Part shown: in pieces, positions 33,590 through 43,064 of the stretch
Layout of the letters: each line of letters starts with the position of its first letter
Position numbering within the stretch: position 1 is the first letter of the stretch
Assembly (NCBI GenBank): GCA_017524725.1
Contig: JAFXUZ010000050.1
Coordinates: forward strand, 1-64,000
Direction: 5' to 3'
DNA from: Clostridia bacterium
GTDB lineage: Bacteria; Bacillota; Clostridia; Christensenellales; Aristaeellaceae
Length of the DNA stretch: 64,000 nucleotides
Program-made: the position numbers and the translations under genes
Notes under the pieces: generated by a model
What the model was told of the DNA's origin: nothing
The model's input: only the letters and a program-made list of their open reading frames with translations
The model's database searches: none

Positions 33590-35199
33590 CGGAGCAGCAA
33601 AGCACTAAAAAAAGCAAAACACGCGCCGCCGTGATCATGGGCATATTCGCGAAACACAACTTTTATGCCAACGGCTTCACTCCCTATGAGCTCCGGACGA
33701 CCCTGGAGGACCTGGGACCGACATATGTAAAGATCGGCCAGATCATGTCCAGCCGTACGGACATGCTCCCCAAAGCGTACTGCCGGGAACTGGAGAAGCT
33801 TCGCAGCAACGTCAAGCGGCTGCCGGCGGAGACGGCCCGCGCCGTCATCGAACAGGAAAGCGGAAAGACCATCGACGAGATCTACAGCGAGTTCCGCGAT
33901 GAGCCGCTGGGGTCCGCGTCCATTGCGCAGGCGCATTACGGTGTCCTGAAGGACGGAACGAAGGTCGTCACAAAGGTCCAGCGCCCGGGCATCGCGGACA
34001 TGATGAAAGAGGACTTTGTCCTTCTGAAGAAGTTCGCCGGGATGGTGGGCAAGTCCGGGGACGACGACGAGGAAGGCGAATCCCTCGACCTGGTAGGGAT
34101 CCTGGAGGAGCTTGAAAAAGTCACCTGGGAAGAACTGGACTTCCGGGTCGAAGCGGAGCATACCCGGCAGTTTCGCCGGCTCTGCATAGAAGACGAAACA
34201 GCGGTCTCCTGTCCGCAGATCATCGATGAACTGTCCACAGAGCGTATTCTCACGATGACCTTTGTCGATGGATATTCCCTGTCGCATAAGGAGCGCCTTG
34301 AGCAGGACGGGTACGACCGCCTTGAGATCGGAAAAGCGCTTGCCGCCAACTACCTGCACCAGGTGATGGACGCGGGTTTCTTCCACGGCGATCCGCACCA
34401 GGGAAATATCATGGTCAGCGGCGGCGTTCCGTACTGGATCGACTTCGGCATGGTGGGCCGGCTCAGTGAAGCGAATATCAGCGCGATCCAGAACCTGATC
34501 TTCGCGCTGGTCCAGGAGGACGTAGAGGCGCTGACCAACGCCGCGCTTGCGATCGGAACGGTCAAAGGGAAGCTCAACAAGACACGGCTGATGGAAGACC
34601 TGGAAAGCATCGCTTCCAGGTATATGTCGGCCACAAACCTGAAGGATATCGATGTCGGAAAGCTGATGACCGAGCTTACGGATCTCCTGAGCGAACATCA
34701 CATCGTTGTTTCCGCGGAGTATACGATGATGATCCGAAGCCTGGTCACGATGGAAGGCGTTTTCGAAGTCCTCTGCCCGGAACTGGATCTGTTCGGCTTC
34801 CTGCAGGAAAAGCTGCTTGCCAGGGCAAAGGATAATTTCGACGTTAAGGAGAAGCTTGCTTCCTCGATGGAATCCATGGCCGCCACGGCGGCCCGCACGG
34901 TGAAGCTGCCGGGCCTTGCCGCCGATGTGCTCCGCAACCTGGTAAAGGGCAGGACGAAGATCACCGTGGAAGCGGCGGGCTATGAGGAACCGTTCCGCAT
35001 ATTCATCGATGTGATCAAAAACGTGATGCTCGTCATCGTTGCCTGCGTATTGTACAGCGGATCGTGCAGCCTCTGCCATACAACGATGGCGCCGATGGTC
35101 GACGACATACCCCTGTTCGCCCTGATCGGATTCGCCGTATCCATATCGCTGGGCATCTATGGGATAAGAAGGCTGATCAAGGCCGCGGCGAAACGCTGA
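33586..35199 (+). CDS. AarF/UbiB (ABC1) family atypical kinase
   Basis: A 537-residue membrane-anchored kinase-like protein. The KxGQ motif is in GPTYVKIGQIMSSRTDMLP (about 44-62), the A-rich loop in EPLGSASIAQAHYG, the Lys in VVTKVQRPGI, the catalytic HGDPHQGNIMV and the metal Asp in WIDFGMVGRL. Two C-terminal membrane helices anchor it. UbiB/ADCK members support quinone or isoprenoid lipid metabolism through ATPase activity. This organism looks anaerobic, so the lipid partner is unknown. It is coupled to the DUF308-like gene and followed by two unknown genes. Confidence 0.9.
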   Translation: MTEQQSTKKSKTRAAVIMGIFAKHNFYANGFTPYELRTTLEDLGPTYVKIGQIMSSRTDMLPKAYCRELEKLRSNVKRLPAETARAVIEQESGKTIDEIYSEFRDEPLGSASIAQAHYGVLKDGTKVVTKVQRPGIADMMKEDFVLLKKFAGMVGKSGDDDEEGESLDLVGILEELEKVTWEELDFRVEAEHTRQFRRLCIEDETAVSCPQIIDELSTERILTMTFVDGYSLSHKERLEQDGYDRLEIGKALAANYLHQVMDAGFFHGDPHQGNIMVSGGVPYWIDFGMVGRLSEANISAIQNLIFALVQEDVEALTNAALAIGTVKGKLNKTRLMEDLESIASRYMSATNLKDIDVGKLMTELTDLLSEHHIVVSAEYTMMIRSLVTMEGVFEVLCPELDLFGFLQEKLLARAKDNFDVKEKLASSMESMAATAARTVKLPGLAADVLRNLVKGRTKITVEAAGYEEPFRIFIDVIKNVMLVIVACVLYSGSCSLCHTTMAPMVDDIPLFALIGFAVSISLGIYGIRRLIKAAAKR

Positions 35200-35254
35200 G
35201 GAACAGGACAACGGATCCTGACCATATTACGAATCCGGGAAGAAGGCAGAAGAA

Positions 35255-36163
35255 ATGACAGACTGTACCGGCGGTCCGGGCCTTCCGGACGATACGAAAG
35301 CGCCGCAGGAAACGCCTGCGGAAGACGGCAAAGCCGCCCCGAAAAATGACCTGCCCGCGCAGGTGAAAAAATTGATCCCGGTCGTTTTCGGTTTGTCCGG
35401 GGACGACCCGCGCGCATTGAAAGAACGGCTCCCCGATCTGGTAAAGAAACTCATAAAAAACCCGGGGCAGGTTTCCGGGGACTTCCTGGATTCCCTTTTC
35501 GGGACCGGAGCGGACGGTATTTCCAGAGAGGACGACACCGAAAGGACGGGGAAGATCGACTTTGCCATGGATCTTCCGGATCCTGTCAGGATGCCTGCGG
35601 CTTATTCCGTCGTCTATCATCGCCATGACGATAAAAAGAAGGAAGTCGTCACGACGCTTGAGAGGGACGGGGACGGAAACATCCGCTATCTCGACGATGG
35701 AAAAGAGTGTGTTTTTGTCAGGACGGACGGGGGCTTTTGCAGGGTCCCGGTCCTGCCCGGGCGGAAGGGGTTCGGCAGATGGGACGGCGTTCTGCTCAGC
35801 GCCAGGAGCGTGCGCAGGCTGACGGATCATTTCTGGAACTGCGCGGACCAGACATTTATCAAATGGCTCGGTATGGAGCTCACGGAAAAAACAGAGTATC
35901 TCGGAAGGCAATGCGGTCTGTACCACGCCCAGCCGGGCACCCTCACCTTTACGTATCACTGTGATATGGTCATCGACGACGAGACCGGGATATGCCTGTG
36001 CTACACGGCGAACGAGCTTCTTAAAAGCGCGGTATTCAGCAAAACGTCAGACGGCAGGATCAGCGTCGGTATCGGCGATCGCAGTATCGGCGGAGCCGAA
36101 ATGGATTTCTGCTGCACGAAATTCGATACGGAGAACATTTCCTTTGATGTCCCCGCCGTCTGA
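35255..36163 (+). CDS. Protein of unknown function in the AarF cluster
   Basis: A 302-residue protein with no signal peptide or membrane helix. The first ~85 residues are Pro/Lys/Asp-rich and look loosely folded. From about 90 onward it is beta-rich (KIDFAMDLPDPVRMPAAYSV, YLDDGKECVFVR, TFTYHCDMVIDDETGICL), with a DUF4412-like rhythm. Three Cys near CGLYHAQPG and YHCDMV may matter. The ribosome-binding site is weak (GAAGG at 12 bases). It lies 55 bp after the AarF kinase gene, so cotranscription is likely. I do not recognise the family. Confidence 0.7.
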   Translation: MTDCTGGPGLPDDTKAPQETPAEDGKAAPKNDLPAQVKKLIPVVFGLSGDDPRALKERLPDLVKKLIKNPGQVSGDFLDSLFGTGADGISREDDTERTGKIDFAMDLPDPVRMPAAYSVVYHRHDDKKKEVVTTLERDGDGNIRYLDDGKECVFVRTDGGFCRVPVLPGRKGFGRWDGVLLSARSVRRLTDHFWNCADQTFIKWLGMELTEKTEYLGRQCGLYHAQPGTLTFTYHCDMVIDDETGICLCYTANELLKSAVFSKTSDGRISVGIGDRSIGGAEMDFCCTKFDTENISFDVPAV

Positions 36164-36244
36164 GGGATATGGGGCTTTTCCGTTCACCGATCACAGCGGT
36201 CACGGCAATACGCAATTTTGCGGCAAACGAAAGGAGACAACTGT

Positions 36245-36643
36245 ATGGCATTTGGATTCATGAAAAAGATCAGTCCGGAGTATGTTGTAGAACACGCGAT
36301 CATGGATATGCGGGCCGCCGGGCTTGAAGGCCTGAAGCCCTATCTTACCGAAAACGCGGAGAAAAAAGTGGATACGATCAGGACGGTCTCCAGCGGAATG
36401 GATCTTCTTACGGGCGGCAGCAGGGTCTCCGTCTTGTTAGACAGGCTTTCCGAATGCGACTGGACCGTCGTCGAGATCCTGAAGGGATCCGAGAGCGCAA
36501 GGGCGGTCATGAGGTTCTCGATCAGCAGCGGATCGGATGAGATCGAAGGGACCATCCAGCTGACGATGATCAAGGAAGACAAGGAATGGAAGATCGACGG
36601 CGTAGATATGCCGAAGTTCGAAAAGTTTACGGTCGGCGCCTGA
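36245..36643 (+). CDS. Small NTF2/SnoaL-like protein of unknown function
   Basis: A 132-residue cytoplasmic protein. It opens with helices (KKISPEYVVEHAIMDMRAAG, LKPYLTEN) and continues as a curved beta sheet (SRVSVLLDRLSECDWTVVEI, ARAVMRFSISS, IEGTIQLTMIKEDKEWKIDG), a pattern like NTF2-fold DUF4878 proteins. AAAGGAG lies eight bases before the ATG at 36245. It is the last gene of the DUF308-AarF unit and ends at the hairpin at 36777. Its role is unknown. Confidence 0.75.
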   Translation: MAFGFMKKISPEYVVEHAIMDMRAAGLEGLKPYLTENAEKKVDTIRTVSSGMDLLTGGSRVSVLLDRLSECDWTVVEILKGSESARAVMRFSISSGSDEIEGTIQLTMIKEDKEWKIDGVDMPKFEKFTVGA

Positions 36644-36776
36644 CCGTCAGCTTCCGGACGCAAAGAGCCGGGCGGCCATGCCTTCGCAGGCCGGCCGGAG
36701 CGGCACGGCCCCAGGCAAAACAAACCCGCGGGGGACCGTGATCCGCCCCTGTCAGGCAGACACATGACAATCCATG

Positions 36777-36838
36777 GCACCTTGCCCATGCGGGCAGGGT
36801 GCTTTTGCGTTCCGGCGCGGAGGCGCTTTTTTTCTTTC
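36777..36838 (+). terminator. Two successive terminators after the AarF cluster
   Basis: First hairpin: 36777-36787 pairs with 36792-36802 (11 bp, one G-U), loop ATGC, then TTTT. Second: GCGTTCC near 36807 pairs with GGAG(G)CGC and is followed by seven T and a T-rich run. Confidence 0.75.
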
Positions 36839-36883
36839 TTGTCTTCACTTTCGCTTCACTTTCGTCTTCGCATTTCTTTTTCC

Positions 36884-36912
36884 TTGTTTATTTATGCCGC
36901 TCATGGTATAAT
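36884..36912 (+). promoter_or_regulatory. Promoter of argR-recN
   Basis: TTGTTT, 17 bp, extended -10 TGGTATAAT. The ~165-base leader contains small hairpins GTCCC/GGGAC and CCTGCC/GGCAGG. No clear ARG box is called. Confidence 0.65.
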
Positions 36913-37081
36913 CCATCGTATGCGTCCCCGTAGGGACCTGCCGCGGCAGGCAGGATATTCCCGTTTTTCAGGGACGCCGGCTTCAGGCGGGAGGGCTTAC
37001 GGCCTGAATAATCTTTCATTTTTCCCGCCAAACGCCATTAGGGGCCGCATTTCAGATTTGCCTTTCTTATAGGAGAATACC

Positions 37082-37531
37082 ATGAAAAACGATCGTCAGG
37101 CAGCCATCCTGAGCATCATTGAAAACCAGGATATCGAGACCCAGGAGGACCTGGCGGACGCGCTGCGTGCAAACGGCATCGCTGTCACCCAGGCCACCGT
37201 TTCCAGGGATATCAAGGAGCTCCGCCTCCTGAAGGTGCTCACCTCCCGCGGGACCTACAAATATGCCCCGGCATACAAGGCTCAGCACGAGATGAGCGAC
37301 CGTTTTGTGCAGATCTTCGTGGCGTCGGTGGTCTCCATCGAATACGCCCAGAACATCATCGTCATCAAGACCCTGGCCGCCTCCGCCAATGCCGCCGCCG
37401 AAGCCATTGACGGCATGCACCTCAAGGAGGTTTTAGGCACCATGGCCGGGGACAACACCATCCTGGTGATCGTCCACAACGAGCAGGAAGCCGCCAGGAT
37501 GGCCGATCATTTCCGGCAGATCCTCAAATGA
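37082..37531 (+). CDS. argR: Arginine repressor
   Basis: A 149-residue repressor that senses arginine as a hexamer. The N-terminal winged helix shows QEDLADALRANGIAVTQATVSRDIKELRLLKV; the C-terminal core ends in the arginine-binding region GTMAGDNTILVIV. TAGGAG precedes the ATG. In many Bacillota argR stands directly before recN, as here (19 bp gap), so it may link arginine state to the transcription of recN. Confidence 0.96.
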   Translation: MKNDRQAAILSIIENQDIETQEDLADALRANGIAVTQATVSRDIKELRLLKVLTSRGTYKYAPAYKAQHEMSDRFVQIFVASVVSIEYAQNIIVIKTLAASANAAAEAIDGMHLKEVLGTMAGDNTILVIVHNEQEAARMADHFRQILK

Positions 37532-37550
37532 CAAAAGGGAAGGCGCTGAC

Positions 37551-39248
37551 ATGCTCTTATCGCTTACGGTCCGGAACATTGCGCTGATCGACGAAACGTC
37601 AGTGGATTTCTATTCCGGCCTGCATGTGCTCACCGGCGAGACCGGCGCCGGCAAATCGCTGATCGTGGACGCCATGGGGCTCCTGCTTGGGGGACGGGCC
37701 GACAGGGAACTGATCCGCGCCGGGCAGGATACCGCCTATGTGGAGGGCATTTTTGACCTTTCCGATGCGCCGGAAGCGCTGGAAGCCCTGCGGCAGATGG
37801 ATATGGCCCCCGAAGACGGGAACGAGGTGATCCTCTCCCGCCAGCTGAGCTTATCCGGGCGGAGCGTCTGCCGTATCGGCGGCCTGGCGGTCGCCCTCCA
37901 GGCCTATCATTCCGTGACCGACCGTCTGATGGACCTTCACGGCCAGCACGCCCACCAGAGCCTGATGGACGAACGCAACCACCTGAAATTCCTGGACGAT
38001 TTCGGTCCCGCCGCTCACCAGCAGCTTTTGAAGGACGTCGCCGAGCGCTACCGGGCCTGGCACGCCGTATCCCTCAGGCTGGAAGAGATGCTGGAACGCT
38101 CCCGGCAGAAGCAGGACCGGGAGGATGTCCTGAAAATGCAGCGTAAGGAATTAAAAGGGGCCAGGCTTAAGCGGGGGGAGGAAGAAGCCCTCGAAAAGGA
38201 ACGGGACCGGATACGCAACGGAAGCAGGATCGTATCCGCCGTCCGTGAAAGCTACGGCGCCCTGTACGAGGACACGTCGGCGGTCAGCCGCCTGCGCTCC
38301 GCCGTCGACGCCCTCCGGCGCATCGCGCCACTGGGCGACGATTTTTCTTCCCTGCACGAACGCGCCCAGAACGCATATTACGAGGTGGAGGACATCGCCC
38401 TCACCCTGCAGGGCATCCTGGACTCCCTTGCCCCGGACCCGGAAAGGGAGGAGCAGGTGATGTCACGGCTGGACCTGATCCGCCGGCTGTCCCGGCGCTA
38501 CGGGGCCACAACCGCCGATATGCTGGACCGGCTGGAAGCCATCGAAGAGGAGCTCCGCTCCCTCGCGTCCCTGGACGGGGATATCGCCCAAACGGAGGAC
38601 GAGGAAAAAAAGGCACGGAAAGCCTACGACGAGGCCGCGGACCGGCTCCGCGCATCCAGGGATGCCCTGAGCGGGCAGTTTGAAAAAGCGGTGGAAACCC
38701 AGCTGAAAGACCTGAACATGGCCGGGACGCGTTTCAGGTGCCTCCTGTCCTCCACACAGCCATCCTTATCCGGCGGGCAGGCCTGCCGCTTCATGATATC
38801 GCCGAACCGGGGCGAGGAACTGCAGAGCCTGTCGCGGACCGCTTCCGGCGGCGAGCTCAGCCGCCTGATGCTGGCCATCAAGGCCGCGGCGGCCGACCGG
38901 AGCACCATCCCGTCGATGGTTTTCGATGAGATCGATACCGGCATCTCCGGGCAGGCCGCCCAGGTGACCGCCGAAAAAATGGCCATGATCGCCCGGACCC
39001 ATCAGGTGCTGTGCGTCACCCACCTGCAGCAGATCGCCGCCATGGCCGACCGCCAGTTCCTGGTGGAAAAGAGCTTTGACGGGGAACGTACCCTCAGCCG
39101 CATACGGCTGCTGGACGCACAGGGGCGTGTAAAGGAGATCAGCCGGATGCTGGGAGGCGACCCCGCCTCGGCTGCGGTCCATGCCGCCGAGATGCTCAAA
39201 AGCAGTACGGAAATAAGGAAAAAGCTTTTAAACTCATCAAAGGATTGA
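37551..39248 (+). CDS. recN: DNA repair protein RecN
   Basis: A 565-residue SMC-like ATPase that binds double-strand break ends early in repair. Walker A is TGETGAGKS (about 28-36), and two long coiled-coil arms span about 150-350. The signature RTASGGELSRLMLAIK and Walker B SMVFDEIDTGISGQAA follow, then CVTHLQQIAAMAD. Full length for the family. It ends four bases before the start of a GH13 gene, an unusual neighbour. Confidence 0.95.
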   Translation: MLLSLTVRNIALIDETSVDFYSGLHVLTGETGAGKSLIVDAMGLLLGGRADRELIRAGQDTAYVEGIFDLSDAPEALEALRQMDMAPEDGNEVILSRQLSLSGRSVCRIGGLAVALQAYHSVTDRLMDLHGQHAHQSLMDERNHLKFLDDFGPAAHQQLLKDVAERYRAWHAVSLRLEEMLERSRQKQDREDVLKMQRKELKGARLKRGEEEALEKERDRIRNGSRIVSAVRESYGALYEDTSAVSRLRSAVDALRRIAPLGDDFSSLHERAQNAYYEVEDIALTLQGILDSLAPDPEREEQVMSRLDLIRRLSRRYGATTADMLDRLEAIEEELRSLASLDGDIAQTEDEEKKARKAYDEAADRLRASRDALSGQFEKAVETQLKDLNMAGTRFRCLLSSTQPSLSGGQACRFMISPNRGEELQSLSRTASGGELSRLMLAIKAAAADRSTIPSMVFDEIDTGISGQAAQVTAEKMAMIARTHQVLCVTHLQQIAAMADRQFLVEKSFDGERTLSRIRLLDAQGRVKEISRMLGGDPASAAVHAAEMLKSSTEIRKKLLNSSKD

Positions 39249-39252
39249 TCGT

Positions 39253-41010
39253 ATGGCTCTTTATCACAACACCCGAAGCCTCGCATGCCGCGACCCGATG
39301 GGCGCCGTCAAGGCGGGGACGCCGGTAAGGCTGCGCCTGCTGGGGGCGGAGCATCTGCGCGAAGCCGTCATCAGGGCATGGTACAACGGCATGCCCCGGG
39401 AATTCCCCATGCGACGCGTCCATACCGAAACCTTCGAAGCCGTGCTGGAGACGCCCGCTTCGCCGGGCCTGTGCTGGTATGATTTCAGGGGGATCCGGAT
39501 GGATGGGAGCGTCGTATACCTGGGCGCTCCCGACGACGGTCTGGGCGGCGAGGGCCACGAGACCCCGACGCCCAGGGCCTTCCAGATCACATTATACGAC
39601 CCGGATTTCCAGGTGCCCCGCTATATGCGGGACGGCATCATGTACCAGATCTTCCCGGACCGGTTTTACCGCTCCAAAATGCCCTCCAGCCCCCGCAAGG
39701 AGATCTTCATCCACGAAAACTGGGACGACGTGACCATCATGATGCCCAACAGCCGCACCGACAACCAGGCCCTGGATTTCTACGGCGGCGACCTGAACGG
39801 CATCCGGGAAAAGCTCCCCTACCTGGAATCCCTGGGTGTGACCGTGATCTACCTGAACCCGATCTTCCTTTCACGTTCCAACCACCGCTACGATACCGGC
39901 GATTACACCCGGATCGACCCGATGCTCGGCACCGAGGAGGACTTCAAGGCGCTTTGCGCCGACTGCGAAAAGCGGGGCATGCGGATCATGCTGGACGGGG
40001 TGTTCAACCACACCGGGGATGACAGCATTTATTTCAACCGCTACGGCACCTTTCCGGAAAAGGGCGCCTACCAGGGCATGCAGAGCCGCTGGTACAAGTG
40101 GTATACCTTTACCCGTTTTCCCAATACCTATGCCTGCTGGTGGGGGATCGACAACGTGCCCACCGTCAACAAGGACGACCCGGATTACCAGGAGTTCATC
40201 CTGGGCGAGGACGGCATCGTCCGCCGCTGGCTGGCCGCGGGCGCAGGCGCGTGGAGGCTGGACGTGGCGGACGAACTGTCCATGGATATGCTGCGCCGTC
40301 TGCGCGCCGCCGCCAAGGCCGAACGGGCGGACTGCGCCATCCTGGGCGAGGTCTGGGAGGACGCCAGCCACAAGGAGGTCTGGGGCGAGACCCGCTGCTA
40401 CTGTACCGGTGACACCCTGGACAGCGTGATGAATTATCCCCTGCGCTCGGCGCTTCTGGATTTCCTCACCTTCAGGGCCCCTTCCGTGCACCTGGCCCGG
40501 CTGATCCTCAGCCAGCAGGAAAACTATTCCCTGCCCTTCTATTACAGCGTCATGAACATCCTGGGCACCCACGACCGCCCCCGGACCATCAACGTGCTTG
40601 CCGGCAAGGATTTCAACGACGTGCCGCCCAAGGAGCGGGGCAAATGTACCCTGACCAATGCGGAACTGGCCCTGGGCAAGAGCCGCTATCTTGACATGCT
40701 CCGCATCATATGCGCCCTGCCCGGCATTCCCTGCATTTATTACGGCGACGAGGCCGGGCTCTGGGGGGCGGCAGACCCCTTCAACCGCGGCACCTATCCC
40801 TGGGGGCACGAGGACACCGTATTCCTTGAAGAGGTACGCGCCATACTGAAAAAACGCAGCGAAAGCCGCATCCTGAAGACCGGCAGCCTCAGTATCCTGA
40901 CCCCCGACGACGAGACCATCGTCATCATCCGTTCCATTGACGGCGGGAAGGACGTATTCGGCGAAAGCGCCATGAACGGCACCGTCTCCGTAAAGGTGAC
41001 CCGCAGATAA
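39253..41010 (+). CDS. GH13 alpha-glycosidase (neopullulanase/cyclomaltodextrinase type)
   Basis: A 585-residue cytoplasmic enzyme. The first ~115 residues form a beta-sandwich N domain (CBM34-like), then an alpha-amylase barrel: IMYQIFPDRFYRS, DGVFNHTGDD, the nucleophile Asp in GAWRLDVADE, acid/base Glu in AILGEVWEDA, and the third acid in LGTHDRPR (usual NHD replaced by THD). It should cleave alpha-1,4 bonds of maltodextrins, pullulan or cyclodextrins. The ATG follows AAAGG. It is cotranscribed with recN by position, and its transcript ends at a perfect 17-bp hairpin. Confidence 0.9.
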   Translation: MALYHNTRSLACRDPMGAVKAGTPVRLRLLGAEHLREAVIRAWYNGMPREFPMRRVHTETFEAVLETPASPGLCWYDFRGIRMDGSVVYLGAPDDGLGGEGHETPTPRAFQITLYDPDFQVPRYMRDGIMYQIFPDRFYRSKMPSSPRKEIFIHENWDDVTIMMPNSRTDNQALDFYGGDLNGIREKLPYLESLGVTVIYLNPIFLSRSNHRYDTGDYTRIDPMLGTEEDFKALCADCEKRGMRIMLDGVFNHTGDDSIYFNRYGTFPEKGAYQGMQSRWYKWYTFTRFPNTYACWWGIDNVPTVNKDDPDYQEFILGEDGIVRRWLAAGAGAWRLDVADELSMDMLRRLRAAAKAERADCAILGEVWEDASHKEVWGETRCYCTGDTLDSVMNYPLRSALLDFLTFRAPSVHLARLILSQQENYSLPFYYSVMNILGTHDRPRTINVLAGKDFNDVPPKERGKCTLTNAELALGKSRYLDMLRIICALPGIPCIYYGDEAGLWGAADPFNRGTYPWGHEDTVFLEEVRAILKKRSESRILKTGSLSILTPDDETIVIIRSIDGGKDVFGESAMNGTVSVKVTRR

Positions 41011-41022
41011 ACAGCCGGCTGA

Positions 41023-41060
41023 ACAGGCCGCGCCCGGGAGTGATCCCGGGCGCGGCCTGT
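41023..41060. terminator. Bidirectional terminator between the GH13 and LRR genes
   Basis: A perfect 17-bp stem (41023-41039 / 41044-41060) with loop GTGA lies between convergent genes. The T tail is short (TTCGT) in the forward direction. Confidence 0.75.
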
Positions 41061-41098
41061 TTCGTACGCTTGTTGATCGTCGCCTTCTCTGCCTTCTG

Positions 41099-42874
41099 TC
41101 ATTCCTCCGGCGGCATCGCCGTCTCCGGGTAAACGACACGGATGCCCTCGGATGCGCAGTATTCCGCGCCGCGGCTGCCTTTTTCCGCCGTTACCTCAAG
41201 GTCCGGGGAGCAGTCCCTGAAAACGAAATAGCCCAGGGCGGCAACCGACGCGGGCAGCGTCACTTTCCTCAGCCCGGCGCAGCCATAGAAAGCATAATCC
41301 CCGATAAGCTCAACGGACGGCGGGATATCCGCCTCTTCCAGCGCGACGCACCGGTAAAACGCAAAATCATCCACCTCGTGAAGGGAAACGGGAAGCTCCG
41401 CCTTTTCCAGAGCGGCGCAGCCGTAAAAAGCGAATTTCCCTATGGCGGTGACCGACTCAGGCAACACGGCCGAAGCAAGGGACGTGCAGCCGTAAAAAGC
41501 ATAGTCCCCGATCCTGTGAAGGGCGCCGGACAGTCCGGCCTCCTTAAGGGAGGTGCAGCCATAGAACACAAAATCCCCCGCTGAAGAGACGGATGGCGGC
41601 ATGGAAAAAGCGGTCAGGCCGGTGCAGCCGCAGAAAGCAAAGTCCCCGATCTCCTTCAGGCCGTCGGACAGGGAGAGTTCCTCGAGCCCCGAACAGAACC
41701 CGAAGGCGTGATCGCCCAGGGATACGACGGTTGCCGGCACAGTCAGGGCCTTCAGGGCCGTGCAGCCGTAGAAGGCGTAGCTGCCGATGCCGCGGGTGCC
41801 GGAGGGTACGGCGAACTCCGCGTTCGCAAAGCCGCAGGGATAGCACACCAGCGTCCCTTCCCTCCCGGTATACAGGACGCCGTCACGGACCCGGAAATAC
41901 CTTTGGTCCGGCGATACGGAAATGTCGGTCAGGGTCTTGCAGGCGTAAAACGGATTGGCGCCCATCGCTTCCAGCGAATCGGGCAGCGCCACCGACTTCA
42001 GCCTCAGGCAGTAGGAAAACGCCTCGTCCCCGATGAAAGTCAGTCCCGACGGCAGGGAAACTTCCTTCAGGCGCTTGCACCAGCGAAAGGCTTTGCTGCC
42101 GATGATCTCAAGGGAGGAAGGCAGGGTCAGGTCGGTCAGGTTTTCACATTCGTAAAACGCGCTGTCCCCAATGACTGTGACCGTATCGGGCAGCGCGGCG
42201 GAAACGAGGCTTCCGCACTCATAAAACGCGCTGCTTCCGATAGTACGAATGCCCTCCGGCACCTCGACGGATCCGATGCCCGCAGCGCAGGGGCAGCACA
42301 CCAGGGCCTGCCGGTCCCGGTCATACAATACGCCGCCCTCCACCTTCAGGACAGGATTGTCGGAGGGCACCGCGATGGACCGGAGCGCTGAACAGCCGCA
42401 GAAGGGATTGATACCGACGGAAACAAGGGACGCGGGCAGGGTGATCTCCTCCAGCGAGGTGCAGAAATGGAAGGCTTCGTCCCCCATGGAGGCAAGGGAG
42501 GAGGGCAGGATGATGTCCGTCAAACCGGCGCAGAACGAAAAGGCGCTGTCCCCGATGGATGTGACCGTGGCGGACAGGGAAACATCCGCCAGGTTCCCGC
42601 AGGAGGAAAAGGCACAGTCCCCCACGCTTTCGACCCCATCCTCCAGGACCGCATGCAGGATCCTGTCCCGCACGTCCCACCAGGGAACGGAAGCATACCG
42701 GATATAGCTGTCCATTTTGCCTGTCCCCGTGACAGTCAGCGTGCCCCGGCTGTCCAGGCTCCACCGGAGGTTTTCCCCGCAGGCGCCGTTTTCTTCGGCC
42801 GCCAACGCCTGCGGCAGCGCAAACAGCAGCGCCGCCGAAAGCAGGACGCACAGAAGTCTGTCCCGCGTATTCAT
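41099..42874 (-). CDS. Secreted BspA-type leucine-rich repeat protein
   Basis: A 591-residue secreted protein. The signal peptide LLCVLLSAALLFALPQALA is followed by about 18 BspA-like repeats of 23 residues with the pattern IGDYAFYGCTSLxxVxLPxSV. Two islands (about 160-190 and 335-365) break the ladder with LKVEGGVLYDRD- and FRVRDGVLYTGRE-type hairpins and CCPC/CYPC pairs. Such proteins bind host or partner cell surfaces in other genera. There is no visible anchor motif at the C-terminus (VVYPETAMPPEE), so release or another attachment is likely. Confidence 0.92.
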   Translation of the reverse strand: MNTRDRLLCVLLSAALLFALPQALAAEENGACGENLRWSLDSRGTLTVTGTGKMDSYIRYASVPWWDVRDRILHAVLEDGVESVGDCAFSSCGNLADVSLSATVTSIGDSAFSFCAGLTDIILPSSLASMGDEAFHFCTSLEEITLPASLVSVGINPFCGCSALRSIAVPSDNPVLKVEGGVLYDRDRQALVCCPCAAGIGSVEVPEGIRTIGSSAFYECGSLVSAALPDTVTVIGDSAFYECENLTDLTLPSSLEIIGSKAFRWCKRLKEVSLPSGLTFIGDEAFSYCLRLKSVALPDSLEAMGANPFYACKTLTDISVSPDQRYFRVRDGVLYTGREGTLVCYPCGFANAEFAVPSGTRGIGSYAFYGCTALKALTVPATVVSLGDHAFGFCSGLEELSLSDGLKEIGDFAFCGCTGLTAFSMPPSVSSAGDFVFYGCTSLKEAGLSGALHRIGDYAFYGCTSLASAVLPESVTAIGKFAFYGCAALEKAELPVSLHEVDDFAFYRCVALEEADIPPSVELIGDYAFYGCAGLRKVTLPASVAALGYFVFRDCSPDLEVTAEKGSRGAEYCASEGIRVVYPETAMPPEE

Positions 42875-42908
42875 GTGTTATTCCCCCTTCCGCACCTTTC
42901 CTTCCGCC

Positions 42909-42938
42909 ATTATACCCCATTTGCCGCGCGCAGCACAA
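42909..42938 (-). promoter_or_regulatory. Promoter of the LRR protein gene
   Basis: Minus-strand TTGTGC, 18 bp, TATAAT, about 35 bp before the start codon. Confidence 0.5.
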
Positions 42939-43037
42939 CTTGTATTTTCTTTTTCGTTTTTAACTGCCGCCCTTCCGTTTCCTTCGTATCAAATATTGTC
43001 CGGCGCGTGAAGCCCGGACCGCCACACAAAAAACAAA

Positions 43038-43056
43038 CCGCCATCGGCGGAGGAGG
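43038..43056 (+). promoter_or_regulatory. Hairpin abutting the ribosome-binding site, copy 1
   Basis: CCGCC-ATC-GGCGG (43038-43050) ends directly against AGGAGG (43051-43056). Equivalent hairpins precede the other two copies (45053-45065 and 45361-45373), where the stem bases vary but pairing is kept, suggesting selection on structure. Confidence 0.55.
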
Positions 43057-43064
43057 ATATTAAA

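Noticed and set aside
33556..35211. 551-codon minus-strand frame opposite the AarF kinase
   Set aside because: The plus strand carries every AarF motif and a coupled start; the minus frame shows none.
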